The notes below the pieces were generated by a model. The model had not been told where the DNA came from. It worked only from the letters and a program-made list of their open reading frames with translations, and did no database searches. A stretch of DNA of 64,000 bases, taken from contig OZ241380.1 of assembly GCA_965200765.1 (NCBI GenBank), forward strand, positions 2,356,001 to 2,420,000, given 5' to 3'. Each line of letters begins with the position of its first letter. Position 1 is the stretch's first letter. The DNA is from G965200765 sp965200765 (GTDB lineage Bacteria; Pseudomonadota; Gammaproteobacteria; Arenicellales; JAJDZL01). The translations under genes and the position numbers were made by a program. Positions 1-9,976 of the stretch are shown piece by piece.

Positions 1-1
1 C

Positions 2-1090
2 CGAGTGAAAATCGACGGTGTCAGCAAAGTTTCGCTACCGCCATTTGCAAATGCACAAAAACTACTAGACTCAAGCACCGACAAGGCAGACCGTCCCAAT
101 GAACAGTTCGATTCTGGTGACTTGATAAACAGGGATCTGCTTGGTGAAATGGAAATACAGGCTCGCCTGATGATCACGGGAGGTAATCGTCACGATGAAC
201 AAAAACTTCGCCGGGATGATCTCAACATGATACGGACGGCCATCACCGATGCCGCCATGTTGTCAAAATCAGACAATCGCGAACACACTTTGACGCGAGA
301 TGTTGTGGCCGCACTCAGAAACCTGTCGAATAGTTCCACAGAGACCGGTCAGCAATTGGCTGCGGAGCAACATACCCGAGCTGCCCGTATGGCCAGTTCC
401 ATGAATCTGTTTTGCACCGGATTAAACGGTCAGTTATTTGACCAAGAAGGCGAATTATGGCCAGAAGCCGATATTACCTTGGTTGAACTGGACCTTCTGG
501 CAAGAAAGGGGTACGAAGATCGGCTAGCAGTGGCCCTAACCGGATTATTTGGAATGATCAATAATCGAGTCGAAGCTGAGCAATATACGGAAAGACAAAC
601 AGTTGTTGTTATTGATGAGGCTCACATTCTTCTGCAAAATCCTCTTGTTTCGCCCTACATCAATCGAATTTCGGCAACTTGGCGAACATTCGGCGCATGG
701 TTGTGGACAGCAACTCAAAATCTTCGACAAATTCCGGTGGAGGCGAAGGAATTGCTGAATCAACCAGAATGGTGGTTTTGTCTTTCAGTGGATAGAGATG
801 AAATCGAACAAATCGGACGATTTAAAACACTGTCCACGGAGCAAGTGGCACTCTTGCACACATTGCGGAAAGCTCCCGGACTATATACCGAAGGTTCTGT
901 AATCTCAACCAATTTAACCGCCATTTTTCGCAATGTACCACCAGCAATCGCACTCGCGTTGGCACAAACTGAAAAAGGCGAACGCGCCCAGCGAGCGCAA
1001 TTGATGAAGAAATACAACATCTCGGAAATTGATGCGGCATATCGCATTGCTGATGAGATTCGCAAAAATCGGCGCGGTTCCGCAACGTAG
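2..1090 (+). CDS. Conjugative transfer ATPase, TraC/PFL_4706 family (C-terminal part)
   Basis: This is the C-terminal part of a VirB4/TraC-type ATPase that would power type IV secretion pilus assembly and DNA transfer of an integrating conjugative element. The frame is open to the left window edge, so the N-terminus, which should carry the Walker A motif, lies outside. A Walker B motif, VVVIDEAHILL, is visible about residue 200, followed by TATQNLRQIP, the sensor-like region usual in this family. The next gene belongs to the PFL_4710 family, which follows this ATPase in PFGI-1-type elements. The partner supports the family name more than the sequence alone does. A GTG at position 5 is probably internal rather than a real start. 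Confidence 0.8.
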   Translation, partial: RVKIDGVSKVSLPPFANAQKLLDSSTDKADRPNEQFDSGDLINRDLLGEMEIQARLMITGGNRHDEQKLRRDDLNMIRTAITDAAMLSKSDNREHTLTRDVVAALRNLSNSSTETGQQLAAEQHTRAARMASSMNLFCTGLNGQLFDQEGELWPEADITLVELDLLARKGYEDRLAVALTGLFGMINNRVEAEQYTERQTVVVIDEAHILLQNPLVSPYINRISATWRTFGAWLWTATQNLRQIPVEAKELLNQPEWWFCLSVDRDEIEQIGRFKTLSTEQVALLHTLRKAPGLYTEGSVISTNLTAIFRNVPPAIALALAQTEKGERAQRAQLMKKYNISEIDAAYRIADEIRKNRRGSAT

Positions 1091-1150
1091 TGTTTCGTGA
1101 CGGATACAAACACACGCAAATTAGACCAAAATTTCAACTCGGTTTTCTAC

Positions 1151-2209
1151 ATGAACTTGAAAAGGACCGCTATTCTACTCACTTTCCTCTTTGTTTCGGG
1201 TATGGCACAGTCGTCTGCGTCTGCTGATACGCTGAATTCGGCTACCATCATCAAGCGATCGATGAGTCCCAGTTGTCTGAATTGGCGAATTGCAGGCATT
1301 TGCGTATGGCTGAAATGTACAATCTTTGGTTGCTTCATTGTAACGACACCCAAAATTTCTCATCGGTTGCCTGATCTAGTCGTGTCTTCGTATGTTGAGA
1401 CATTCAATAATCCATGGCAGGAAGCCAAAAATTTTTCCCGCCTATCGTCAAATTTAACAGGAACTCAACTGTCCGGCGGCAGTCTCTCAGGAGTTGGTAC
1501 AGGATTGCAACACACCGATTCGGGGTTCTTCTATGAAACAGATGTGATTGGCAATCCGGCTGCCCATCTATTAAAATTCAACAAGTTTTTGTGCAAATCT
1601 TCAAGCAGACCGCTTTTCCCCTACTACTTGTCCACTCTTGATGCCGCCGCCTGGAGAACTGGAATACCAGACGCGATGAGACAGGAGTCAATTACTCCGG
1701 GAGCTCGAGAAATCGGAAACTGGCCACACTCTACCTGGGGTCCTGTGTATCCCAGAAGCGGGTTTGTTGTTCAATCCGACCCAGCGAAAGCGGCGGCGGT
1801 TACGGCTCAACGAGCAATTGACATTGTCATCCGCGACGGGGCCGGACATATTCACAAGCCCTTTGGTACAGCAAGTAACTGGACCGTAACCAGAGGCGAC
1901 ACAACTGCACACTCGAAGAACGAGTGCGAAGCAAGCGGAGGGAACTGGCCAAAATCGAGTGCAAAGGACGAAACGTACGAATGCAAGACTCAATCCTGGC
2001 ATCAATGGCATGGAGATTCAAACGAAAAAACCGATATGTGGCAAATGATATCGCCTAAACATGAATCAAGTTGTGAGTCATTCGGAGCAGAGGGTGATTG
2101 GTCAAGTGGAAAAATCTCCGAAGACGGCAACTATGTCTGGAATTACTGGCGACCTTACAAATGTTGCATCAAAAGTGGGGGCGCACTACTCCGTTCAGTT
2201 GATTTTTGA
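1151..2209 (+). CDS. Integrating conjugative element protein, PFL_4710 family (TIGR03756-like)
   Basis: This is an exported component of the PFGI-1-type transfer apparatus; its exact role is unknown. I chose the ATG at 1151 over the GTG at 1097 because it opens directly into a signal peptide (MNLKRTAILLTFLFVSG, cleavage near ASA). The mature start reads SPSCLNWRIAGICVWLKC, then DLVVSSYVETFNNPW, which I recognise as the signature of this family. It is Cys-rich, as expected for a disulfide-bonded periplasmic protein. It follows the TraC-like ATPase by 60 bases. In related elements the PFL_4711 gene comes next, but here that gene is 4.7 kb away at 6894, beyond four unrelated genes. Confidence 0.8.
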   Translation: MNLKRTAILLTFLFVSGMAQSSASADTLNSATIIKRSMSPSCLNWRIAGICVWLKCTIFGCFIVTTPKISHRLPDLVVSSYVETFNNPWQEAKNFSRLSSNLTGTQLSGGSLSGVGTGLQHTDSGFFYETDVIGNPAAHLLKFNKFLCKSSSRPLFPYYLSTLDAAAWRTGIPDAMRQESITPGAREIGNWPHSTWGPVYPRSGFVVQSDPAKAAAVTAQRAIDIVIRDGAGHIHKPFGTASNWTVTRGDTTAHSKNECEASGGNWPKSSAKDETYECKTQSWHQWHGDSNEKTDMWQMISPKHESSCESFGAEGDWSSGKISEDGNYVWNYWRPYKCCIKSGGALLRSVDF

Positions 2210-2446
2210 TTGATATACCAATTTGAGGTGCTTAAAGCCAGATTTTAACCCAATTGACCCAATTCCTCGCCATAAGGCTCTGTTCTTGGTATATAAAAGG
2301 CTTTTTTCAGTGCTTGTCCTACAAGAATACCCACACGATTTCAAAACAACATCCAATGCAGTCAGCTACATTAAACAGATTCAGGAATCCCGCTGTTGCC
2401 AACGTTAGATTGCTGTTGTGCACAGAATATCCAGCGGACCGAATCC

Positions 2447-3061
2447 ATGTTCACTGACTTGCTACCCGAAGCGAGTGCTTTGGCTCAAGTAATCCTTGTT
2501 GATTTAGTTCTAGCAGGAGACAATGCAATCGCTGTTGGTTTGATAGCAGCTTCTGTCAAGCCTTCCATGCGGAGACGATTAATTGCAACCGGCATCATCG
2601 CTGCGACAATCATGCGTATCGTATTCGCAGTTTCAATTACTCAGCTGTTGAAAGTTCCGGGCCTTCTGCTGTTTGGTGGACTGCTACTACTTTGGGTTTG
2701 CTGGCGTTTGTACGTGGAAATTCGCGGTCATAGGGAGAAAAAACGCCATGATGTGAACGTAGAGCAGTTGTCCGGTAAATCAAACTTCAATAGCGCACTG
2801 ATTCAAATCCTCATTGCTGATCTTTCAATGTCCCTTGACAATGTGCTTGCTGTGGCCGGTATTGCGCGAGATCACCTTTACATTCTGGTATTCGGACTGG
2901 TATTGTCAGTAGCACTAATGCTTGTTGCAGCTACTGCAATAGCGAATCAAATCAACAAGCGCCCTTGGATTGCATACTTGGGGGTGGCGATAATTTTTTA
3001 TGTCGCTTGTGTGATGATTTGGGACGGCGGGCAGGAAGTCATCACTCTGCTAAATTCCTGA
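2447..3061 (+). CDS. TerC/YjbE family integral membrane protein
   Basis: This is a polytopic inner-membrane protein of the TerC family, linked in other bacteria to metal ion (notably manganese) export or tellurium resistance. It has about six or seven hydrophobic segments and the two family signatures with membrane-embedded acids: DLVLAGDNAIAVGL near residue 20 and DLSMSLDNVLAVAG near residue 130. I use the ATG at 2447, giving about 204 residues, because the upstream in-frame extension is not membrane-like and has no family resemblance. No clear ribosome binding site is visible. It begins the block that interrupts the conjugation operon, and lies 80 bases before an ABC ATPase on the same strand. 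Confidence 0.82.
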   Translation: MFTDLLPEASALAQVILVDLVLAGDNAIAVGLIAASVKPSMRRRLIATGIIAATIMRIVFAVSITQLLKVPGLLLFGGLLLLWVCWRLYVEIRGHREKKRHDVNVEQLSGKSNFNSALIQILIADLSMSLDNVLAVAGIARDHLYILVFGLVLSVALMLVAATAIANQINKRPWIAYLGVAIIFYVACVMIWDGGQEVITLLNS

Positions 3062-3141
3062 ATATTCCGCCAAACATGAAAATCAAATTGTAAAATGCAC
3101 CTGAATTCCAGTAAACTGTCAGAAATGGAGAATTTAGCGAT

Positions 3142-4233
3142 ATGAACGAAAGTAGCAACGCATACGTTCAATTTGTGGACGTACAAAAAAGTTATGATGG
3201 TGAGACACTCATCGTCAAGAATTTGAATCTGTCTGTGGATCAAGGTGAATTCCTGACCTTACTGGGACCATCAGGATCCGGAAAAACTACTTGCCTGATG
3301 ATGCTGGCTGGATTTGAAACTGCCACACATGGGGAAATTATCCTGGATGGAGCACCGATCAATAACGTACCGCCTCATAAACGAGAGATCGGAATGGTGT
3401 TTCAGAACTATGCCCTTTTTCCTCACATGACGGTTAGTGAAAACCTCTCGTTTCCACTCCGTGTCCGCAAGCTTCCGAGCGATGATATTGAAAAACGCGT
3501 CAACAACGCTCTGGAGATGGTGCAGTTGGCTGGATTTGGCTCCAGGCGACCTGGGCAACTGTCAGGGGGTCAGCAACAACGTGTTGCAGTTGCGAGGGCT
3601 CTCGTATTCGAACCCAAACTGGTTTTAATGGATGAACCACTCGGTGCATTAGACAAGCAGCTACGTGAGCAGATGCAGTATGAAATCAAGCACATTCATG
3701 AAAATTTGCATGTCACAGTTGTGTATGTTACCCATGACCAAAGTGAAGCACTAACCATGTCCAATCGAATTGCTGTATTCAATGACGGTGTAATACAGCA
3801 ACTTGCTTCGCCGGAAGATTTGTATGAAAAGCCTGAAAACGCTTTTGTTGCTCAGTTTATTGGAGAAAACAATGTGCTGAAGGGTGATATCCTCAATACT
3901 TCAACTGAACGTTGCGATGTAAAGGTTGCAAATGGCGATGTAGTTGTCGCGAAACCTGTGAATATTAATGGTGTAGGTTCCAAAACAACTCTGTCGCTTC
4001 GTCCAGAACGAGTATTGGTCAACCCAGAATCCGGAGAATGTTCGAATCTGGTTCAAGGCAAGGTAGAGGAAATCATCTATCTCGGCGACCATGTTCGTAC
4101 GCGAGTGAACCTCTGCGGACACGATGACTTTATCATCAAGGTTCCAAACTCCTACAAACACGTAAACTTGAGTCTCGGAGAAAAAATTTCAGTCGGTTGG
4201 CACGCAGAAGACTGCCGCGCACTTGATGCGTAG
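3142..4233 (+). CDS. ABC transporter ATP-binding protein, PotA/spermidine-putrescine type
   Basis: This is a cytoplasmic ATPase subunit of an ABC importer for polyamines, iron or a similar solute. Walker A is GPSGSGKTT near residue 50, the signature is LSGGQQQRVAVARAL near residue 142, Walker B is LVLMDEPLGALD, and the switch histidine is in VYVTHDQSEALT. The C-terminal 110 residues look like a TOBE domain, which places it with PotA/FbpC importers. The length of 363 is normal. No permease or binding protein gene lies beside it, so the rest of the transporter is elsewhere or lost. It converges on argD. The substrate is not readable. Confidence 0.85.
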   Translation: MNESSNAYVQFVDVQKSYDGETLIVKNLNLSVDQGEFLTLLGPSGSGKTTCLMMLAGFETATHGEIILDGAPINNVPPHKREIGMVFQNYALFPHMTVSENLSFPLRVRKLPSDDIEKRVNNALEMVQLAGFGSRRPGQLSGGQQQRVAVARALVFEPKLVLMDEPLGALDKQLREQMQYEIKHIHENLHVTVVYVTHDQSEALTMSNRIAVFNDGVIQQLASPEDLYEKPENAFVAQFIGENNVLKGDILNTSTERCDVKVANGDVVVAKPVNINGVGSKTTLSLRPERVLVNPESGECSNLVQGKVEEIIYLGDHVRTRVNLCGHDDFIIKVPNSYKHVNLSLGEKISVGWHAEDCRALDA

Positions 4234-4330
4234 TACTTGGTGGGCAATCCATTCACCGTATTTTGTGAAATTCTGCACGTTCAACGATTTGAAAATTAGC
4301 GCGCTGACTTACTACTTACTACCGAACTGC

Positions 4331-5554
4331 TTAACCAATCTGTTGTAGCGCCGAACGGATCCGGTCGAATGCTTCGGATAATTCTTCAGTACTGATTGTC
4401 AGTGCTGGCAGAAAACGAAGCACATTCGGTCCAGCCTGCAAAATCAACACTCCTTCCTCAAGGCACTTATCAATTACATTGGAAGCAATATTTGAATAGT
4501 CCTCTTTGAGTACAGCCCCGATCATCATGCCACGACCACGAATCTCGCTGAACAGATTCAGTTCATCGTTGATCTGATCCAAGCATTTTCGCATGTACTG
4601 ACCCTTTTTCGTTACCCCGTTCTGGAATTCTGGATCAGTAACTCTACGCAAGACGACTCTGGCTACAGAACAACTCATCGGATTGCCGCCAAAAGTAGAT
4701 CCATGGCTCCCATAACCCAACGACCTTGAAATTTGTCTGGTCGCCAATGTCGCTCCAATTGGCATGCCTGCACCCAAGGCCTTGGCGAGCGTAACAATGT
4801 CCGGATTTATGCCATCGCACCATTCGTAAGCCAACAATTTCCCGGTTCTGCCCATCCCGCATTGAATCTCATCCAGTATCAACAGTGCATTGTGTTCATC
4901 GCACAATCTTCTTATTTCCGTCAAAAATTCGTTGCTGATTGGAACAACACCACCTTCCCCCTGAATTGGCTCTACCAACACAGCGCATACATCATCATCA
5001 AATTGACTTTGAAGGCTTTCAAAATCATTGAATGAACAGTATCTGAAACCACCGGGCAAAGGTTCAAATCCAGCGTGATATTTTGGTTGTGCCGTAGCAG
5101 TGACAGTCGCCAAGGTTCTGCCGTGAAACGAACCTTCGAATGTGATGATGGTACGTTTTTCTGGTGGGTAGGTTTCCGATGAAAATTTTCTGGCCAACTT
5201 GATTGCAGCTTCATTGGCTTCCGCTCCGGAATTGCAAAAGAATACCTGGTCTGCGAATGTTTGCTCTACCAGTTCCTGTGCTAACTGAATGGGTGGTTCA
5301 GAAAAATAAATATTGCTTGTATGCCACAATTTACTTGCTTGCAACGTCAATGCCTCGACAATCTCGGAGTCCTTGTGTCCAAGACAATTTACGCCAATAC
5401 CAGAAGCGAGGTCAATGTACTCTTTGCCTGAATAATCCTTCAAAATACTCCCTGTGCCGTTGACGAACACGATATTCCTTGGCTTGTAGTTGGGCATGTA
5501 GTACTTGTGTCCGATACTTGCCCAATCGCCTTGTGTGTACTGCACTTTGTCCAT
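4331..5554 (-). CDS. argD: Acetylornithine / succinyl-diaminopimelate aminotransferase
   Basis: This is a class III PLP-dependent aminotransferase of 407 residues, normal for ArgD. It interconverts N-acetylornithine and its semialdehyde in arginine synthesis, and in many bacteria also makes N-succinyl-diaminopimelate for lysine and peptidoglycan. The PLP phosphate site is SGAEANEAAIKLAR near residue 110, the ring-binding acid is in LILDEIQCGMGRTG, and the Schiff-base lysine is in TLAKALGAGMPIGA. It lies 13 bases downstream of dapE on the same strand, so the pair is probably one operon. That neighbour favours the diaminopimelate (DapC) role, although dual use is common in this family. Confidence 0.9.
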   Translation of the reverse strand: MDKVQYTQGDWASIGHKYYMPNYKPRNIVFVNGTGSILKDYSGKEYIDLASGIGVNCLGHKDSEIVEALTLQASKLWHTSNIYFSEPPIQLAQELVEQTFADQVFFCNSGAEANEAAIKLARKFSSETYPPEKRTIITFEGSFHGRTLATVTATAQPKYHAGFEPLPGGFRYCSFNDFESLQSQFDDDVCAVLVEPIQGEGGVVPISNEFLTEIRRLCDEHNALLILDEIQCGMGRTGKLLAYEWCDGINPDIVTLAKALGAGMPIGATLATRQISRSLGYGSHGSTFGGNPMSCSVARVVLRRVTDPEFQNGVTKKGQYMRKCLDQINDELNLFSEIRGRGMMIGAVLKEDYSNIASNVIDKCLEEGVLILQAGPNVLRFLPALTISTEELSEAFDRIRSALQQIG

Positions 5555-5567
5555 AATTGTTACTTCG

Positions 5568-6710
5568 CTAATGTTGATTGATCAATGATTGTCTTACGAT
5601 GTGTTCATATGTGTTTGATAACCTGTCCAGGTCATCTATGCTCACATTTTCGTTTACTTTGTGAATAGTGGCATTCAATGGTCCAAACTCTACCACTTGT
5701 GCACCTAATGTAGCGACAAATCTACCGTCTGAAGTGCCGCCCGACGTAGAAGTTTTTGCTTCTACTCCGAGAGTTTGATGAATCACACTCCGCACGAGTT
5801 CAACGAATTCCCCTTGTTGTGTATAGTAAGGATTGGAAGGTTGGCCCCATTGAATTTTGCAATCCAACTCCAGGCTTTCGCACAAAACCTCAATTCTGTG
5901 AATTATTGCATCCACGGTTGAATCGGGAGAATGTCTCAAGTTGAACTGTAGCTCCAATTCACCGGGAATGACATTGTCCGCACCGACTCCGGACCCAATG
6001 TTCGAAATTTGCAAAGTGGTGGATGGGAAATTTTCGTTGGCATCCAACCAATCCAGGTCAGACATGGCCGTAATCAATTTTCCGGCCCGATGAATGGGAT
6101 TGTCTGCCAAGTGAGGGTAGGCAACATGTCCCTGCTTTCCAAACACCTTGATACGACCACTAATGGAGCCGCGTCTTCCGATTTTGACTGTGTCACCCAG
6201 TAATTTTTCACTGGTCGGTTCTCCAACCAAACAGTAATCTATTGATTCTCCTCGTTTTTCTAGTTGTTCGATGACGTATTTCGTACCTTCGACCGCTACC
6301 CCTTCTTCATCACTGGTGATAAGGAAGGACATGGAGCCCTGCAGTTGTTCATTGGTGGAAAAGATACGTTCGCAAGCTGTCACCATTGCCGCAATACTGC
6401 TCTTCATGTCAGCTGCCCCGCGGCCATGCAAATACCCGTCATGAATTTTTCCGGCGAATGGCGGAAACCGCCAGTCGGATTCATTGCCGGTTGGTACTAC
6501 ATCCGTGTGCCCGACGAATGTCAAGACAGGTGCCGCGGTTCCTTTCCTTGCCCAAAAATTACTTACATTTCCGCTATCAAGTCGTTCGACCAAGAACCCC
6601 AAACGTTCCAATCTCTCGCAGACAAGCAATTGACATCCGGCATCATCCGGGGTAATTGACGGCCTTTGAATCAGATCCATCGCCAGCTTTACTGTATCAG
6701 ACTGCATCAC
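5568..6710 (-). CDS. dapE: Succinyl-diaminopimelate desuccinylase
   Basis: DapE is a dinuclear zinc M20 hydrolase that converts N-succinyl-LL-2,6-diaminopimelate to LL-diaminopimelate and succinate, a late step to lysine and peptidoglycan. The metal-site motifs are present in order: VGHTDVVPTG near residue 66, GRGAADMKSS near residue 95, and ITSDEEG with the catalytic Glu near residue 132. The C-terminal TSGGTSDGRFVATLGAQVVEFG matches proteobacterial DapE. The length of 380 is usual. It is transcribed first in a pair with argD. Both are housekeeping genes and sit oddly between two halves of a conjugation operon. Confidence 0.93.
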   Translation of the reverse strand: MMQSDTVKLAMDLIQRPSITPDDAGCQLLVCERLERLGFLVERLDSGNVSNFWARKGTAAPVLTFVGHTDVVPTGNESDWRFPPFAGKIHDGYLHGRGAADMKSSIAAMVTACERIFSTNEQLQGSMSFLITSDEEGVAVEGTKYVIEQLEKRGESIDYCLVGEPTSEKLLGDTVKIGRRGSISGRIKVFGKQGHVAYPHLADNPIHRAGKLITAMSDLDWLDANENFPSTTLQISNIGSGVGADNVIPGELELQFNLRHSPDSTVDAIIHRIEVLCESLELDCKIQWGQPSNPYYTQQGEFVELVRSVIHQTLGVEAKTSTSGGTSDGRFVATLGAQVVEFGPLNATIHKVNENVSIDDLDRLSNTYEHIVRQSLINQH

Positions 6711-6893
6711 ACTCCCTTTGAACGGTAAATTCCACTGTTACTGTGCACGAAAACACTCACCTGAGATTCGAACTTGAAACATCAGAATAAATCTACCCAT
6801 TGCATATATCAATTTTTCGTTGCGCTCATTTCAATTCTCACAACAATCTAGCAACATTGAACTCACGACTGCTATCTATTGCAGTTGACACTA

Positions 6894-8219
6894 ATGTCGC
6901 AATATACCTCAACCGATGACATGCTAAGTTACATACAAAGAAGGCCAGTATTTCGGGCGATCGCTATTGTATCTCTTGTTTTGGCGCAGGTGCCGGTTTC
7001 TGGAGATGAATTTGTGTCGGATCTGCCATTATACTACTCGCTAGGCGGCAGTCGCGCATCTCCACCTCCGGCCAATCCGTTTTCCTCGCTAGGTCAGTTT
7101 AGCACAGAATCCAGCCTCGCGGATGCATTCTGCGGCAACTTCAATCCGGCAGGTGACATAACAGAAATGCTTTCATCCCGGCTTACCGACTCTCTTGCCG
7201 CACTCAGCTCATTTCCTTTGGCGACCACTAGTGCTCTGCCCGGCTATATTCTTTGCCGTGCCAAACCTGGAATGTGCCAGTTGCTTCAGCATTATGTTGT
7301 TCGTGCCGAGCAGAAGTGGAATATTGCAGTGAAATCATGCGAGGAGACAGTACAAGACCTAGCGGACGGCAAGAGCCCACTCCACGGTTGGGTTCAATTG
7401 TCAAAAGCACAAACTTGGCAGACGGAAGCCCAGTCTGGAGCAAGTGCCGCGGAAGCAAAAGAAAGTGCCGACCGTACGGACGGCTGTGTGAATTGGCTAG
7501 GTGGGAAACGCGCAGGTTGTAAAGGCAAGGAGCCGATTTGGCCGACACGGGATGCCGTTCAAGCTGGCTGGTGTTTGCTTCACAAGTCTTCCGGAGACTG
7601 TACTGCTGCAGATCATACAGAAGTAAGCGATTTTCATCTCGACAAAGTTTGGGCAAGTCCAACAGAAGCAAGCGAATGGGTAACCGATGTAGTCGGAGAC
7701 TATAAAGTTCACATTGGAGAGAACGAGGAATCAATCGCCGGCGCAGGGTTGTTGACAAAAGTAGAAGAAGAAGCAGAAGGTGTGAATTCACAACTAACCC
7801 AACTGGTTTACGCCTCTAACACTCCTAAAGTGGAGGAATTGCGAGAACTGAGTTCTGCCTACATCCTGTTAACACCTGAGGTGGTTGCCGCTCTTCGCGA
7901 TTTGCCGGACCGAAATTTTCTGATTGCTCGACTGGCAAACGAAATCGCACTGTCGAGAACCATCAACAAGGCGTTTCTGGCAAGAAGACTACTGCTTAGC
8001 GGTCGCATGGAACCAAATATCCAAACGGCCGGTGTGTCTGACGACACATTGAAAGAAAAAATTCAACTGCTGGAGCAGGAAATTGAATATGCAACATTCG
8101 AACTTCAAGTTGGCCGAAGACTCGTAGCCGACACAACGGTTCACATTCTCAATGCTCATCAGACTCTGATGACACCGACTCCACCAACCACCCGCACTCC
8201 TGGCTTCTCGTTGAAGTAA
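6894..8219 (+). CDS. Integrating conjugative element protein, PFL_4711 family (TIGR03755-like)
   Basis: This is a secreted protein of the PFGI-1-type transfer machinery with unknown biochemical role. An N-terminal hydrophobic stretch (AIAIVSLVLAQVPVSG) suggests a signal peptide. The mature start DLPLYYSLGGS, the LPGYILCRAKPGMCQLLQHY segment and the CVNWLGG motif fit the family. A coiled-coil-like C-terminal third contains KEKIQLLEQEIEYATFELQVGR. The ATG at 6894 is used; ATG 6921 is an equally good start and gives a more compact signal peptide. Only ten bases separate it from the TraG-like gene. In other elements it directly follows PFL_4710, here located 4.7 kb upstream. Confidence 0.78.
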   Translation: MSQYTSTDDMLSYIQRRPVFRAIAIVSLVLAQVPVSGDEFVSDLPLYYSLGGSRASPPPANPFSSLGQFSTESSLADAFCGNFNPAGDITEMLSSRLTDSLAALSSFPLATTSALPGYILCRAKPGMCQLLQHYVVRAEQKWNIAVKSCEETVQDLADGKSPLHGWVQLSKAQTWQTEAQSGASAAEAKESADRTDGCVNWLGGKRAGCKGKEPIWPTRDAVQAGWCLLHKSSGDCTAADHTEVSDFHLDKVWASPTEASEWVTDVVGDYKVHIGENEESIAGAGLLTKVEEEAEGVNSQLTQLVYASNTPKVEELRELSSAYILLTPEVVAALRDLPDRNFLIARLANEIALSRTINKAFLARRLLLSGRMEPNIQTAGVSDDTLKEKIQLLEQEIEYATFELQVGRRLVADTTVHILNAHQTLMTPTPPTTRTPGFSLK

Positions 8220-8229
8220 TCTCGGTCCT

Positions 8230-9792
8230 GTGATTGTAAATTCATACCTCGAACTGACCACAACTCTCATAGGATGGCATGTTGCCAATGGAATTGCCGA
8301 GTTGATGACTCAAACTGGTCTGATATTTTTGCCGTTGGCGGCCGTACTGGTTCGAAATTGGGCAGGACCGATGCGAAGTCAAGAAGCCAAAGGCGCAGCG
8401 GCCGTGTCATTGAGAAGAATGGAGTTGGATGTGGCTTTGATTATTGTAATTGTCTTGTTTTTCTTTCTGCCGGCAGTTCCAATTCAACCAGGCAACATCG
8501 AATACTTTGACACTGAGCAGGACACCAAGGTAACCGCAAACAATGCCGATGTTTCGTTGCTTAAGGACGTAGAGTATCCCAATGAAATTCGAGTGCCGCT
8601 CGCTTGGTGGCTAGTGCATGAAATTTCATCATTCGCGACCAAAGTAATTGTTGGAATCATTGATAGCTTGGGTGACCCGACAACACTGCGTCCAATTCTG
8701 ATGCGAGTTGCCGATATGAAATTGTTGGAACCAAGTTTGGTGAAAGAAATCCAAAATTTCCGAAGTGATTGCTATGAACCGGCGCTAGCAAAGTTTCAAG
8801 GCCTTGAAAACACGCCACAAATCCCTAACCAATTCCATGATGTGGACTGGATTGGTTCCCGGATGTTTGTTCAAACGCCGGGATTCTACAAAAAATGTAC
8901 GAATATCGAAAGTTGCGGTACTGGCTATCATGCTCGAAAATACCAGCAAAGTTGGGCGGGCCTTGATGCGAATCAGAGTTTTGGTTCAGGTCGTCCATTC
9001 TGCGATGTTTGGTGGACAAACTCTCAAATCGGGCTTAGAACCAAAATCCTGAATTCGTTAAGCGACGAACATCCTTGGCTACGAGATGCCATAGACAAGA
9101 TGAGAAGCAATGCCGACGAGGATGATTCCGCCAACCACGGCACTTCAGTTGCCGACTACGAAGACCGGATTCTTCGACGAGTTACAACTACCGGTCCATG
9201 GGCTATGGTTGAAAGAGCTGACCGGGGCAAGAACATCAAGTGGTTCTCAAAAGAGATATTCTCTATCAATGGTATACAGCAAATCCTCGCCTCCATAGGA
9301 ACATTGATAGTTTCGGCACTGTCTTCAATTTTGATGGAGTTCATTGTTATTGGATTGCCGATGGTGCAGGCATTAGTATTAATGATGTTCTACATTGCGA
9401 TTCCGCTAGTGGCTCCCTTCGCGGTTGTTGCCCCATCAATCATTTTGCGTCTGGCATTGATTCTGTTTTCGCTTCGTTTCGTAACTGCACTTTGGGCACT
9501 CGCAAAGTTCCTGGACGAAAAACTGCTGGAGACCATGTATCCCAATTCTCTTGCACTGGAATTCGGCGGTAGCGGGACTCCGGCCGATTTAGTGCTCAAT
9601 TTGATTACCTTGTTCTGCTACCTGATACTGCCAGTGCTTTGGTTCATGGCGATGAGCACGTTGGGCATCACGTCAGCAAACTATCTTGCCAATACCTGGA
9701 ATCAATTCAGTCAGCGCGCCGAATCAACAATGAAGTCGGGCCTAAGCACCGCTGTATCGGCCGCTACATCGCTGAAATCCAAGAATGGCTAG
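8230..9792 (+). CDS. TraG N-terminal-domain conjugation membrane protein
   Basis: This is a membrane protein of 520 residues resembling the N-terminal domain of F-type TraG, which acts in mating-pair formation. Hydrophobic segments occur near residues 25-45 (LIFLPLAAVLV), 68-85 (VALIIVIVLFFFLPAVPI), and in a dense cluster from about 360 to 480, with a large polar loop from 90 to 340 containing several cysteines. It starts with GTG ten bases after the PFL_4711 gene, so the two are co-transcribed. It is the last recognisable transfer gene before the recombinase. The TraG-like assignment rests on topology, size and position as well as sequence. Confidence 0.72.
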   Translation: MIVNSYLELTTTLIGWHVANGIAELMTQTGLIFLPLAAVLVRNWAGPMRSQEAKGAAAVSLRRMELDVALIIVIVLFFFLPAVPIQPGNIEYFDTEQDTKVTANNADVSLLKDVEYPNEIRVPLAWWLVHEISSFATKVIVGIIDSLGDPTTLRPILMRVADMKLLEPSLVKEIQNFRSDCYEPALAKFQGLENTPQIPNQFHDVDWIGSRMFVQTPGFYKKCTNIESCGTGYHARKYQQSWAGLDANQSFGSGRPFCDVWWTNSQIGLRTKILNSLSDEHPWLRDAIDKMRSNADEDDSANHGTSVADYEDRILRRVTTTGPWAMVERADRGKNIKWFSKEIFSINGIQQILASIGTLIVSALSSILMEFIVIGLPMVQALVLMMFYIAIPLVAPFAVVAPSIILRLALILFSLRFVTALWALAKFLDEKLLETMYPNSLALEFGGSGTPADLVLNLITLFCYLILPVLWFMAMSTLGITSANYLANTWNQFSQRAESTMKSGLSTAVSAATSLKSKNG

Positions 9793-9976
9793 CCGAGCGG
9801 GTTCGATATCTCCCGCACAACAGAGGGCACCAAGCCAAAGCAATACGACCACAACATGAAAACCACGATCAATTGCATTCAAGATAATTTGTTGTCAAAG
9901 CTCGTCCAACCACCAAAATGTGTGTGCAACAAAAAAACTTGCAATTCTAGAAAAAATGTTGTAAAGTAGATTATTG

